A program made the position numbers and the translations under genes. From Agromyces intestinalis (GTDB lineage: Bacteria; Actinomycetota; Actinomycetes; Actinomycetales; Microbacteriaceae): 64,000 bases of DNA. Of the stretch, positions 1 to 7,153 are shown in pieces. The stretch's first letter is position 1. The number at the start of each line of letters is the position of its first letter. The stretch is taken from positions 1,922,001 through 1,986,000 of the forward strand of contig NZ_CP043505.1 in the NCBI RefSeq assembly GCF_008365295.1, read 5' to 3'. The notes beneath the pieces were generated by a model, which worked only from the letters and a program-made list of their open reading frames with translations, was not told the origin of the DNA and ran no database searches.

Positions 1-62
1 AGGTATCCGTTCAGGGTGTAGACGAAGCTGTCGTAGTTGTCGATGACGAGGATTCGGGTCAT
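1..62 (-). CDS. Anthranilate/aminodeoxychorismate synthase component II, 5' end only
   Basis: Only the first 20 or so residues lie in the window; the rest is off the left edge. They read MTRILVIDNYDSFVYTLNGY, the near-invariant start of the class I glutamine amidotransferase subunit (TrpG/PabA), which supplies ammonia from glutamine to chorismate-using synthases for tryptophan or folate. Its ATG overlaps the TGA of the small upstream membrane gene (ATGA), so the two are probably translationally coupled. A trpG/pabA gene beside a class E sortase and crgA is common actinobacterial synteny. TrpG and PabA cannot be told apart from this fragment. Confidence 0.85.
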   Translation of the reverse strand, partial: MTRILVIDNYDSFVYTLNGY

Positions 63-217
63 TGGTCCACCGTGACGTCGATCGGGTTGAGGATGCCGTC
101 GACCCACGGGAAGACCCAGGTGAACAGCGCGTACACCGCACCGGCGGCCAGGATGAGCAGCAGCAGCAGCCGCACCCACCAGGGGCCGGGCAGCACGCGC
201 CAGAGGGCTCCGTACAT
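59..217 (-). CDS. Small single-pass membrane protein (52 aa)
   Basis: Short ORF between the sortase and the amidotransferase gene. The protein starts MYGALWRVLPGPWWVRLLLL, has one strongly hydrophobic helix at about residues 15-35, and ends with a short acidic tail. It begins 3 bases after the sortase stop and its own TGA overlaps the next ATG, so it sits in a compact three-gene leftward unit. A small membrane protein at this position is typical of actinobacteria; its function is unknown to me. A partner role for the sortase is only a guess from adjacency. Confidence 0.7.
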   Translation of the reverse strand: MYGALWRVLPGPWWVRLLLLLILAAGAVYALFTWVFPWVDGILNPIDVTVDQ

Positions 218-220
218 AGG

Positions 221-1018
221 TCAGTCGTTCTCCCAGCTGGCGACGGCGTCGGCGATCTCGGCGGGCGGGTTGGCGGCACCCGGCTGCCACGACTCGAGCA
301 CGCCGTACGCGATGATGCGCTCGGCCGTCGAGTAGAGCGGGTTGCAGCTCGTGAGCGTGATGATGCGGTCGGTCGGCTGCAGGTCGGGATGGTGCGGAAC
401 TGGCGCGAGCACGTCGATCGTCTCGGGCGTGACGTACTCGAAGTCGCGGAACCGGTAGGTGTACCAGCCGTCCTTCGTCTGCACGTAGATGGCGTCGCCG
501 AGCTGCAGCTGCTCGATCTCGTGCATGCCGCCGCCGTAGGCGCTGCGGTGCGCGGCGATGGCGAAGTTGCCGATCTCGCCGGGCATCTGCGACTGCGGGT
601 AGTGCCCGACGCCCAGGCTGAAGCTGTTCAGCACGTCGAGCCCGATGCCCTGTGCCACGGTGCGCACCGAGTCGAAGGTGTCGGGGGTGTTGAACCGTGG
701 GATGTAGACCACCGCGAACGGTTCGGCGTTGCCGTACTCGGTGCTGTCGACGACGGGTTCACCCGGGTCGGTGGTCGGCACCGGCACGGCCGTGCCGCGC
801 CCCGCGCGATCCTGTTCGGCCCAGGCCTTCACCTGCGACGAGGCCGAATCCGATTGCTGCCCGGCCATGATCGCGTCGTTCCACCACAGCTGCCAGCCGA
901 GGAACAGCAGAATGAGCACGCCGGCGGTGAGCAGCAGTTCGCCGAACACGCCGACGACCGAGACGCGGTGGCGCGGGCGTTCGACCGCGTGGTCGGGCGC
1001 GTCGGTCGTGGCGGGCAT
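221..1018 (-). CDS. srtE: Class E sortase
   Basis: A 265-residue membrane-anchored cysteine transpeptidase. A cytoplasmic N-terminus is followed by a transmembrane segment at about residues 25-48 and an extracellular sortase barrel. Catalytic residues are visible: His in AAHRSAYGG (about 157), Cys in TLTSC (225) and Arg in TAER (234). Sortases of this class join cell-wall sorting-signal proteins to peptidoglycan in high-GC Gram-positives, often recognising LAXTG-type motifs. I chose the ATG at 1018 because translation from the longer open frame adds residues unlike any sortase. It is divergent from crgA and leads the unit running into trpG/pabA. Confidence 0.92.
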   Translation of the reverse strand: MPATTDAPDHAVERPRHRVSVVGVFGELLLTAGVLILLFLGWQLWWNDAIMAGQQSDSASSQVKAWAEQDRAGRGTAVPVPTTDPGEPVVDSTEYGNAEPFAVVYIPRFNTPDTFDSVRTVAQGIGLDVLNSFSLGVGHYPQSQMPGEIGNFAIAAHRSAYGGGMHEIEQLQLGDAIYVQTKDGWYTYRFRDFEYVTPETIDVLAPVPHHPDLQPTDRIITLTSCNPLYSTAERIIAYGVLESWQPGAANPPAEIADAVASWEND

Positions 1019-1077
1019 ACCGGCGATTCTATCCGCGGCGGCGGATACCCGGCTGTGAGTGCACACCGGGCTTCGGC

Positions 1078-1083
1078 TAGAAT
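1078..1083 (+). promoter_or_regulatory. Probable -10 element of a leaderless crgA promoter
   Basis: TAGAAT lies seven bases before the crgA ATG at 1091, so transcription would begin at or next to the start codon. No clear ribosome binding site precedes the ATG, which agrees with a leaderless transcript. No convincing -35 hexamer is visible. Confidence 0.45.
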
Positions 1084-1090
1084 CTCCCGC

Positions 1091-1330
1091 ATGGCACGTA
1101 CGAAATCATCGAAGCCCGAGCGGGCCGAGCCGACAGCGGGCGAGGATGCCCCGAACCCGGTCTGGTTCAAGCCCGTCATGTTCGGCTTCATGCTGCTCGG
1201 ACTCGCCTGGATCATCGTCTTCTATGTCAGCCAGGGCACGCTTCCGATCGGTGACCTCGGCTCGTGGAACATCCTCATCGGCTTCGGCATCGCCTTCGTC
1301 GGCTTCCTGATGACGACCAGGTGGCGCTGA
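1091..1330 (+). CDS. crgA: Cell division protein CrgA
   Basis: A 79-residue protein with a charged N-terminus (MARTKSSKPERAEP) and two transmembrane helices at about residues 28-46 and 56-74, matching CrgA in length and layout, including the NPVWFKPVMFG stretch before helix 1. CrgA is an actinobacterial divisome membrane protein that bridges FtsZ, septal synthases and other division proteins. Position between sortase/trpG and the gyrase-dnaA block is conserved in the phylum. It is transcribed away from the sortase and followed by a strong hairpin terminator. Confidence 0.93.
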   Translation: MARTKSSKPERAEPTAGEDAPNPVWFKPVMFGFMLLGLAWIIVFYVSQGTLPIGDLGSWNILIGFGIAFVGFLMTTRWR

Positions 1331-1347
1331 GCGCACACAACCAGAGC

Positions 1348-1381
1348 ACGAGGGGCGGATGCTGCGGCATCCGCCCCTCGT
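1348..1381 (+). terminator. Hairpin terminator after crgA
   Basis: A perfect 15-bp stem (ACGAGGGGCGGATGC pairing with its complement) closes a 4-base loop and is followed by CGTTTCTCC. It lies 18 bases after the crgA stop. The stem top contains the GGATGC/GCATCC word that recurs through this window. Confidence 0.75.
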
Positions 1382-1389
1382 CGTTTCTC

Positions 1390-1512
1390 CCCAGTTGTGC
1401 ACAGCCCTGTGGAAAACTGCGGATGCCTGTGGACGGGGCTCGATCCGCGGAATTGCGGGCGAGAAGCGAATGACACCGATGTGATTCTCCCCACCTGTGG
1501 ACAGGGGTGTGG
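1390..1512. promoter_or_regulatory. Cluster of DnaA-box-like motifs in the crgA-rhomboid spacer
   Basis: The spacer between the terminator and the rhomboid gene carries TTGTGCACA (1395-1403), CTGTGGAAAA, TGTGGACGG and TGTGGACAG (1496-1504, complement CTGTCCACA). Each is one or two bases from the actinobacterial DnaA box TTGTCCACA. Similar groups occur in oriC and before dnaB. A DnaA titration or regulatory site is possible; no function is shown. Confidence 0.3.
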
Positions 1513-1538
1513 AGAACTCGGAAACGCCGGGCGGCGAC

Positions 1539-2399
1539 TCAGCCGAGGAGCGGGAAGAACACGTAGCGCAGGCTCGCGATGATGAGCACCAGCGTCAGCC
1601 CCGCCAGCAGGCCGACCTGCAGGCCGATCTGGTGGCGCTTACGGGTCTCGAAGTAGATCAGCCCGACGATTGCGCCCACGACGAGGCCGCCGAGGTGCGC
1701 CTGCCAGGCGATGTTCCAGCCGGGCACGAACCCGATGACCAGGTTGATGCCGAGCAGCACGAACAGCTGGGTCGTGTTGCCACCGAGCCGGCGCTGGATG
1801 ACCAGGAACGCGCCCATCAGGCCGAAGATCGCGCCGGATGCCCCGACCACCTGCGTCGACGGCTCGGCGAGCCACACCACGCCCACCGACCCGCCGAGCC
1901 CGGCGATGAGATAGAGCGCGAGGAACCGCCAGCGCCCGAGTAGACCTTCGAGCAGCTGCCCGAAGATCCACAGCGTGTACATGTTGAGCAGCACATGGAA
2001 GATGAGCGCCGTCGAGTGCACGAACACGGTCGTGATGAGCCGCCACGGCTGCATCGCGACGTCGCTCACCGCGATGGGCGAGAAGAACAGCAGGTTCGTG
2101 ACGCCCAGCCCCGGAATCAGCTGCAGCACGAAGACGAACAGCGTCACGCCGATGAGCGAGTACGTGACGACCGGGGCCCCGCGACCGCTCGCCGATCGCA
2201 TGCGTGTGAGCACCGCGGGTTTCGTCTTCGGCGCCGAGGCTCGCTGCTCGCGCATGCACTCGGGGCAGATGACCCCGACTGGTGCCGGGGTCTGGCACTC
2301 ACCGCAGATCGTGCGACCGCAGCGTTGGCACAGCACGAAACTCTGCCGATCGGGGTGCCGATAGCAGAAGTTCGCCGGGTCGGCGCCGGGGTCGCTCAC
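1539..2399 (-). CDS. Rhomboid family intramembrane serine protease with N-terminal zinc-ribbon-like region
   Basis: A 286-residue protein. Residues 11-50 hold four CxxC/CxxxC-type cysteine pairs and a histidine (CYRHPDR, CQRCGR, CGEC, CPEC) resembling a B-box-like or treble-clef zinc module facing the cytoplasm. Six or so transmembrane helices follow, with the rhomboid catalytic serine in GASG (Ser188) and the partner histidine in WQAHLGG (His235). Rhomboids cleave transmembrane helices within the bilayer. It lies 10 bases downstream of the cyclophilin gene on the same strand, so the two are likely one transcript. The substrate is unknown. Confidence 0.9.
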   Translation of the reverse strand: MSDPGADPANFCYRHPDRQSFVLCQRCGRTICGECQTPAPVGVICPECMREQRASAPKTKPAVLTRMRSASGRGAPVVTYSLIGVTLFVFVLQLIPGLGVTNLLFFSPIAVSDVAMQPWRLITTVFVHSTALIFHVLLNMYTLWIFGQLLEGLLGRWRFLALYLIAGLGGSVGVVWLAEPSTQVVGASGAIFGLMGAFLVIQRRLGGNTTQLFVLLGINLVIGFVPGWNIAWQAHLGGLVVGAIVGLIYFETRKRHQIGLQVGLLAGLTLVLIIASLRYVFFPLLG

Positions 2400-2409
2400 G
2401 CGCGGAGGT

Positions 2410-2955
2410 TCAGAGCTGCTCGACGGAGACGCTCTCGATCACGACGTCCTCGAGCGGCTTGTCGCGACCGTCGGTCGGAACGGTGGCCAGCTTGTCGATG
2501 ATCGCCTGGCTCGAGGCATCCGTGACCTTGCCGAAAATGGTGTGCTTGCCCTGCAGCCACGTGGTCGGCGCGACCGTGATGAAGAACTGCGACCCGTTGG
2601 TGCCGCCGCCCGTGATGCGGTCGCGGCCGGCGTTCGCCATGGCGAGCACGTACGGCTCGGTGAAGTCGAGCTCGGGGTGGATCTCGTCGTCGAACTGGTA
2701 GCCCGGGCCGCCGATGCCCTGACCGAGCGGATCGCCGCCCTGGATCATGAAGCCGGGGATGATGCGGTGGAAGATCACGCCGTCGTAGAGGGGAGCGGTC
2801 GTCTTCTGGCCGGTGGCCGGGTGGGTCCACTCGATGTCGCCGGAGGCGAGGCCGACGAAGTTCTTGACCGTCTTGGGCGCGTGGTGCCCGTAGAGCTCGA
2901 CCTTGATGGGTCCGAGCGTGGTGTTGAGCGTGGCGATCGCGGTAGGAGTCGGCAT
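2410..2955 (-). CDS. ppiA: Cyclophilin-type peptidyl-prolyl cis-trans isomerase
   Basis: A 181-residue cytoplasmic cyclophilin; no signal peptide is visible. Family blocks are present: FHRIIPGFMIQGGD, the region around NGSQFFIT that forms the active-site groove, and HTIFGKV. It catalyses proline isomerisation during folding. A cyclophilin gene near crgA and gyrA is conserved across actinobacteria. The start MPTPTAIATL is used because upstream in-frame sequence is not family-like. It precedes the rhomboid gene by 10 bases. Confidence 0.93.
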   Translation of the reverse strand: MPTPTAIATLNTTLGPIKVELYGHHAPKTVKNFVGLASGDIEWTHPATGQKTTAPLYDGVIFHRIIPGFMIQGGDPLGQGIGGPGYQFDDEIHPELDFTEPYVLAMANAGRDRITGGGTNGSQFFITVAPTTWLQGKHTIFGKVTDASSQAIIDKLATVPTDGRDKPLEDVVIESVSVEQL

Positions 2956-3075
2956 TCGCCTATTCTGTCACGCCCCGATTCGTCAACCCGCACGACCAGT
3001 TCGGACTCGCACCCCGCTTTCAGCCTGCACGGTGGCAAGATGGAGGAGTTCGCTGCACCGATGATGGAGGTCGGA

Positions 3076-3606
3076 ATGAGCCTGTCACGCAAGCGCAAGA
3101 AGGAACTCAAGCGGCTGCGCAGTAGTGCGGAAGAACTCTGGGGGAACCAGCAGGTCGTGCTCGCGCACGCCAACTCGGTCGCACAGGAGGCGAGCCGGCA
3201 GCTCGGCCACCTCACCCGCGAAGAGGTCGTTCCGCGCGTGCGCACCGGGTACGAGAGCTATGTCCGCCCCGGCGTCGAACAGGCGAAGGGCTTCGCACGC
3301 CAGGCCGGTGACACCGCCGAGCGCACGCTCGGTACGGCGCTGGGCTCGGTGCTGTCGATCGGCGACCTCGCCAACGACGTGCGAGTTCGCCGCGCCGTGG
3401 CGCGGGTCTCGCCGCGCGCGGCCGCGGTGGTCGAGAAGAAGCGCGGCGGCCTCGGCATTGGCGGTGCGCTCGCGATCGGCGCCGCCGTGGTCGTAGCCGC
3501 CGGCGTCGCGTACGCGGTGTGGCAGACGTTCCGCGCCGACGACGAGCTCTGGGTCGCCGAGGACGAGCCCGGTGGTGCCACCACCGACACCGATCCCTCG
3601 ATCTGA
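3076..3606 (+). CDS. Hypothetical membrane-anchored protein, coiled N-terminus
   Basis: I do not recognise a characterised family. The start at 3076 is preceded by GGAGG at a 5-base spacing. The 176-residue product begins with a very basic segment (MSLSRKRKKELKRLRSS), then an alanine/glutamate-rich helical region (about 15-110), a glycine-rich hydrophobic transmembrane helix (about 128-150) and an acidic tail. It is divergent from the cyclophilin gene. A terminator follows immediately. Similar small proteins with a C-terminal membrane helix are common hypothetical proteins in Microbacteriaceae. An ATG at 3064 is a possible alternative start. Confidence 0.65.
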   Translation: MSLSRKRKKELKRLRSSAEELWGNQQVVLAHANSVAQEASRQLGHLTREEVVPRVRTGYESYVRPGVEQAKGFARQAGDTAERTLGTALGSVLSIGDLANDVRVRRAVARVSPRAAAVVEKKRGGLGIGGALAIGAAVVVAAGVAYAVWQTFRADDELWVAEDEPGGATTDTDPSI

Positions 3607-3616
3607 GTCTTCCGTT

Positions 3617-3652
3617 CGAAGGCCCTCGCCGGTGCGCCGGCGGGGGCCTTCG
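3617..3652 (+). terminator. Hairpin terminator
   Basis: A 16-bp stem with one wobble pair (CGAAGGCCCTCGCCGG and its complement) lies 10 bases after the stop of the preceding gene. There is no long T-tract, as is usual for high-GC actinobacteria. Confidence 0.7.
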
Positions 3653-3713
3653 TGCGTGAACGGATGTCACGGTCAGTGCCAGCACTGGATTCCGATTCAT
3701 CCGAATGAAACGC

Positions 3714-3743
3714 TTGCGCACCCGCGCGAAGCTGCGCTAACGT
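3714..3743 (+). promoter_or_regulatory. Probable sigma-A-type promoter upstream of the micropeptide
   Basis: TTGCGC (3714-3719) and TAACGT (3738-3743) are separated by 18 bases. The predicted start near 3750 gives a 5' leader of about 57 bases to the ATG at 3807, which has its own ribosome binding site. Confidence 0.45.
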
Positions 3744-3806
3744 CGTCACTCGGTTCGCTTCGAACCGTCACTGCGAACGCCGAGTCTCTGAAGGGAGTGA
3801 AGACCC

Positions 3807-3872
3807 ATGAGCACGATGCACTTCAACATCACGATGCCGGGCTTCGCCCCGTTCGGCGCCACCGCCTGCTAG
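3807..3872 (+). CDS. Putative 21-residue micropeptide ending in cysteine
   Basis: An ATG with an upstream AAGGGAG (spacing about 9) opens a 21-codon frame that starts MSTMHFNITMPG, continues FAPFGATA and ends with cysteine before TAG. It follows a plausible promoter and a stem-terminated gene, so the transcript would begin with this frame. About 290 bases separate it from the next recognisable gene, an 80-residue hypothetical on the same strand. It could be a leader peptide controlling that gene, a modified peptide, or chance. No homolog family is known to me. Confidence 0.4.
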   Translation: MSTMHFNITMPGFAPFGATAC

Positions 3873-4161
3873 CGGAGCGCCAGGCCGGGGCCTGCGCCCC
3901 GACGAACGCCTGACCGCGAACGTCACGCGCGCCCCGGTGCCCGCCGCCCGTTCCCGGGCCCACCGCGACCTGCCGCTTCCGGCGGCGTCGCCCCGCCTCA
4001 GCCAGCGCACGCACCGGCTCACGCGCGGCCTCCGCCGCCGGCTCGGCTTCGGCACGAGGCATCCGTTCACCGCAACGCACCGCACGGCGCGCGCACCTTC
4101 GTGCGCGCCTTCCGCGCCCACCATTCCGGTGCGCGCACCCCTCGATGAAGAAGGAATCACC
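3873..4161 (+). other. GC-rich spacer between micropeptide and 80-aa gene
   Basis: An open frame crosses this stretch but its arginine-, proline- and alanine-rich translation looks non-coding. A short inverted repeat, CAGGCC/GGCCTG, lies about 20 bases after the micropeptide stop. I see no other gene or promoter. It may be a long untranslated leader of the 80-residue gene. Confidence 0.4.
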
Positions 4162-4404
4162 GTGAATACGCTCACGACCGCACTCGGTTCGACCTCGAAC
4201 CACGGTGCCATGCGCTACCGCGCCCGGCGCCTGCACGAGCGGCTCGCCGCCCGTGTCGGGCTCGCACTCCTCTCCTGGAGCCGGCCCACCGACACCGCCC
4301 CGACGCACGATGAGGTGGCCCTGCGCCGCCGGGTCGAGCTCGAGGCCGCGCAGCTGCGCAACGGCACCTATGCCGACCTCGCACTGCGATCCAAGGCGGC
4401 CTGA
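4162..4404 (+). CDS. Hypothetical protein, 80 aa
   Basis: A GTG start is preceded by GAAGAAGGA at 7 bases. The product begins VNTLTTALGSTSNHGAMRYR and has an arginine-rich helix (about 17-38) followed by a hydrophilic helix with THDEVALRRRVELEAAQLRN and a basic end. There is no signal peptide or clear membrane segment. Short proteins of this pattern are common unannotated actinobacterial genes. Function is unknown. It may share the promoter at 3714-3743 with the micropeptide. Confidence 0.6.
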   Translation: MNTLTTALGSTSNHGAMRYRARRLHERLAARVGLALLSWSRPTDTAPTHDEVALRRRVELEAAQLRNGTYADLALRSKAA

Positions 4405-4436
4405 TCGCCATGTCCGCCCACGCAACGCCGATCGAG

Positions 4437-4464
4437 CGGCCCCGTCCGGTTCCGGGCGGGGCCG
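4437..4464. terminator. Bidirectional hairpin between convergent genes
   Basis: A 13-bp stem with one wobble (CGGCCCCGTCCGG and near-complement) closes a 2-base gap. It sits between the converging 80-aa gene and the NUDIX gene. Confidence 0.65.
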
Positions 4465-4483
4465 TTCCGCGTTCGGCCCGGAC

Positions 4484-4927
4484 TCAGGCGGCCGGCGGCA
4501 CGCCGTCGGCGGGTTCGGCCGCGTTCAGCCGCAGCGCGATATCGACGAGGCTCACGCGCTTCAGCCGCGGCACCTCGGCAAGCGGCACCCAGCGCGCCTC
4601 GTCGCTCGAACCGTCGACCTCGTTGCGCAGTTCGCCACTCACCACGTGCGACCGATAGATCACGCGCATCGCGTACAAAGGCACGGTTCCGGTGTTGCGC
4701 CGGGCGGCCGGGATCACCATGGTATCGATGCCGAGCTGACGGTCGACGGATGACTCGTAGCCGGTCTCTTCCCGCACCTCGCGTCGCACCGCTTCGATCG
4801 GATGCTCCGCGCCCTCGATGCCGCCGCCGGGCAGTGTCCAGCCCGATCGCCCGTGCTCGTTCCAGTGCGACAGCAGGATTTCGTCGTCGCGGATGATCAC
4901 GGCGTACGCGGCGATGCGGATGTCCAT
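4484..4927 (-). CDS. NUDIX hydrolase
   Basis: A 147-residue protein with a full Nudix box at about residues 34-56: GGGIEGAEHPIEAVRREVRE followed by ETGY, matching Gx5Ex7REUXEEXGU. These enzymes cleave nucleoside diphosphates linked to another moiety, using Mg2+ held by the REVREE glutamates. The N-terminus MDIRIAAYAVII is the usual first strand. It is divergent from the MarR-linked operon at 5042. The substrate cannot be assigned from the sequence. Confidence 0.9.
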   Translation of the reverse strand: MDIRIAAYAVIIRDDEILLSHWNEHGRSGWTLPGGGIEGAEHPIEAVRREVREETGYESSVDRQLGIDTMVIPAARRNTGTVPLYAMRVIYRSHVVSGELRNEVDGSSDEARWVPLAEVPRLKRVSLVDIALRLNAAEPADGVPPAA

Positions 4928-5019
4928 TCGGTCAGCGTAACGCGGGCACCGCCCCGACGTCGGCCATGGATCGGCCGACGCGAGCCGGCCCGCACCGTGC
5001 GATCCGGATCCCAGCTCAC

Positions 5020-5034
5020 TTTAGTTGCTAAACT
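5020..5034 (+). promoter_or_regulatory. MarR-type operator overlapping a leaderless -10
   Basis: The inverted repeat TTTAGTTGCTAAA (5020-5032) stands out in AT content from its surroundings and overlaps TAAACT (5029-5034), a -10 placed so that transcription starts at or next to the ATG at 5042. Its position before an operon encoding a MarR repressor suggests autoregulation by that protein. Confidence 0.55.
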
Positions 5035-5041
5035 ATCTCGC

Positions 5042-5674
5042 ATGACGACCATCGCCCTGTTCGGCGCGACCGGCAAGACCGGCCGCCGCGTGCTCGACCG
5101 CGCTCTCGCCGCGGGCTACGACGTGCGCGCCCTCGTGCGCACCCCTGCGAAGCTCGACGTGACGAACGACCGACTGACCGTCATCCAGGGCGACGTCACC
5201 GACACCGACGCGGTCGAGCGCACCATCGCCGGCAGTGACGCGGTGCTGAGCCTGTTCGGCCAGGTGAAGGGCTCGCCCAGAACGCTGCAGACCGACGGCA
5301 CGCGCGTCATCGTCGCGGCGATGCAGCGCCACGGCGTGCGCCGGCTCGTCACGCTCTCGGGCGGCGGCCTGCACGCCGACGGCGACCGGCCGAAAGCACC
5401 CGACCGCATCATGCGCGGGCTGCTGAAGCTGCTCGCCGGCCACGTGCTCGCCGACGCCGAGGGCCACCTCGCCGTGCTCGAGGCTTCCGACCTCGACTGG
5501 ACCGTGGTGCGTGGCCCGCGCCTGCTCGAAACGCCCGGCACCGGCGCGTACCGGGTCGGCCGGGTCGGCGTCGACACCGGCATGCAGATCAGTCGCGACG
5601 ACCTCGCCGACTTCATCCTCACCCAGGTCGACGATCGCACCTACGTGCGGCGATTGCCGTTCGTCAGCGCATGA
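5042..5674 (+). CDS. NAD(P)-binding Rossmann-fold protein (NmrA/SDR-like)
   Basis: A 210-residue protein opening with MTTIALFGATGKTGRRVLDR, a GxxGxxG dinucleotide-binding motif at residues 8-14. It keeps the rest of the atypical short-chain dehydrogenase pattern: LVRTP after strand 2, VIQGDVTD after strand 3, and VTLSGGGL after strand 5. No Tyr-x3-Lys active site is evident, as in NmrA-like and flavin-reductase-like members. Its stop overlaps the MarR gene (ATGA), making a three-gene operon with a second Rossmann protein. The role may be redox or stress response. Confidence 0.85.
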   Translation: MTTIALFGATGKTGRRVLDRALAAGYDVRALVRTPAKLDVTNDRLTVIQGDVTDTDAVERTIAGSDAVLSLFGQVKGSPRTLQTDGTRVIVAAMQRHGVRRLVTLSGGGLHADGDRPKAPDRIMRGLLKLLAGHVLADAEGHLAVLEASDLDWTVVRGPRLLETPGTGAYRVGRVGVDTGMQISRDDLADFILTQVDDRTYVRRLPFVSA

Positions 5675-6123
5675 GCACCGATGCGGCCGAGCACGACGAC
5701 GAGCGGATGCGCCGCATCAGTGTCGTGCTCGATGCCGTCGCCGTGATCGGTCGTGAACTGAGCGCGACCCGCGACACGCCGTTCGGCGGCGTGCGCCTCA
5801 GTCGCAGTCAGCTCGACGCGCTGTTCATCCTCACCCGCTCCGCCGCAGGCCTCACCCCGAGTTCGCTCGCCGCTTCGCTCGGCGTGACCGCCGGCGCCGT
5901 GACTCAGCTCGTCGACGGACTGCGCGAGCAGGGGCTCGTCGAGCAGACCGCGAACCCGGCCGACGCCCGCTCCCGACTGCTGCGGCTCACCGACCCCGCC
6001 CGGGCCCGTGTCGCCGCGTTCGAAGCCGCAGTCACCGCGCGGCTGGCGCCGCGATTCGATCGACTCAGCGACACTGAACTCGACCGCCTCGGGCGGCTGC
6101 TCGCCAAGATCCAGGAGGACTGA
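5671..6123 (+). CDS. MarR family transcriptional regulator
   Basis: A 150-residue winged-helix protein. The DNA-binding part is seen in LTPSSLAASLGVTAGAVTQL (about 54-73), followed by the wing containing VEQTANPADARSRLLRLTDP, the typical DxRxxxxxLT signature. It sits between two NAD(P)-binding proteins with 4-base and 1-base overlaps. The palindrome at 5020 is a plausible operator. MarR proteins usually release DNA on binding small aromatic ligands or on cysteine oxidation; the ligand here is unknown. Confidence 0.92.
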   Translation: MSTDAAEHDDERMRRISVVLDAVAVIGRELSATRDTPFGGVRLSRSQLDALFILTRSAAGLTPSSLAASLGVTAGAVTQLVDGLREQGLVEQTANPADARSRLLRLTDPARARVAAFEAAVTARLAPRFDRLSDTELDRLGRLLAKIQED

Positions 6124-6986
6124 TGTCCGCCGTCTTCGTCACCGGAGCCACCGGCATCGTCGGCTCGGCCGTCGTCGATCACCTGCTCGCGCGCGGCGAG
6201 CGGGTGATCGCCGCAGTGCGACCGGGCCGCAGGTCGGGCGAGGCATCCACCCTGCCCGCCGCCGCCGAAGCGCGACCGTTCGAGTTCGGCGCACCACCCG
6301 CCGAACTGCACGCCGCGCTCGAGGGCGCCGACCGGCTGTTCCTCATGCGGCCGCCTGCGATCGAAGACGTGCGCACCGCCCTCTTCCCCGTCATCGATGC
6401 GGCGCGCGAGCGAGGCATCCGGCAGATCGTGTTCCTCTCGCTGCAGGGCGTGCAGGCCAACCGTCGCACCCCGCATCACGCCGTCGAGCAGTACCTGCGC
6501 GAGACGCGGGCGCCGTACACGTTCCTGCGGCCGAACTTCTTCATGCAGAACCTGTCGACGACCTACTCGGCCGAGATCCGCGAGCGGGGCCGCATCGTCG
6601 TGCCCGCCGGTCGCTCGCACACCGCGTTCATCGACGCGCGCGACATCGGGCGGGTGGCCGCCGCGGTCTTCACCGCGCCGGGGCATACCGAGAAGGCGTA
6701 CACGCTGTCGGGCGAGCAGAGCCTCACGTACGCGCAGGTCGCGCGCATCATGACCGAGGAACTCGGTCGCGAGATCACCTACGCGCGGCCGAGCGAACGC
6801 GAGTACCTCGCGAAACTCGAAGCCGACGGATGGCCCGCCGACTACATCGCCGTGCAGAAGATGATCTACCGGGTCGTGCGCATGAACGTGTCGGCGTTCC
6901 CGAACCGGGCGGTGCGAAAACTCACGGGCGAGCCCGCAACGACGTTCCGGCAGTTCGTACAGGACGCGCGCGCGGCCTGGGAGTAG
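6123..6986 (+). CDS. SDR family NAD(P)-dependent oxidoreductase, NmrA/quinone-reductase-like
   Basis: A 287-residue protein starting MSAVFVTGATGIVGSAVVDH with a GxxGxxG at 8-14. Residues around FLSLQGVQANRRTPHHAVEQ and YTFLRPNFFMQNL match NmrA/QorB-like enzymes that bind NAD(P)H and act on quinone-like substrates or as redox sensors. Its ATG overlaps the stop of the MarR gene by one base, so it is the third gene of the operon starting at 5042. The 3' end has GEPATTFRQFVQDA, usual for this family. Confidence 0.88.
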   Translation: MSAVFVTGATGIVGSAVVDHLLARGERVIAAVRPGRRSGEASTLPAAAEARPFEFGAPPAELHAALEGADRLFLMRPPAIEDVRTALFPVIDAARERGIRQIVFLSLQGVQANRRTPHHAVEQYLRETRAPYTFLRPNFFMQNLSTTYSAEIRERGRIVVPAGRSHTAFIDARDIGRVAAAVFTAPGHTEKAYTLSGEQSLTYAQVARIMTEELGREITYARPSEREYLAKLEADGWPADYIAVQKMIYRVVRMNVSAFPNRAVRKLTGEPATTFRQFVQDARAAWE

Positions 6987-7153
6987 CGGGCCACTGGCGG
7001 CACGGGGCCGCCGTCGCGCATCGCGCCCCGCTGCCCCAACCTGTGCGCGCTCACAGGTGCACGGCGTACCGTCCATAACACGAGCATTCAGCATGTTCGT
7101 GCGTGAGCATCGCGACGAAGCGAAGACGGCGCCCAGAACACCTGGCGGACACC

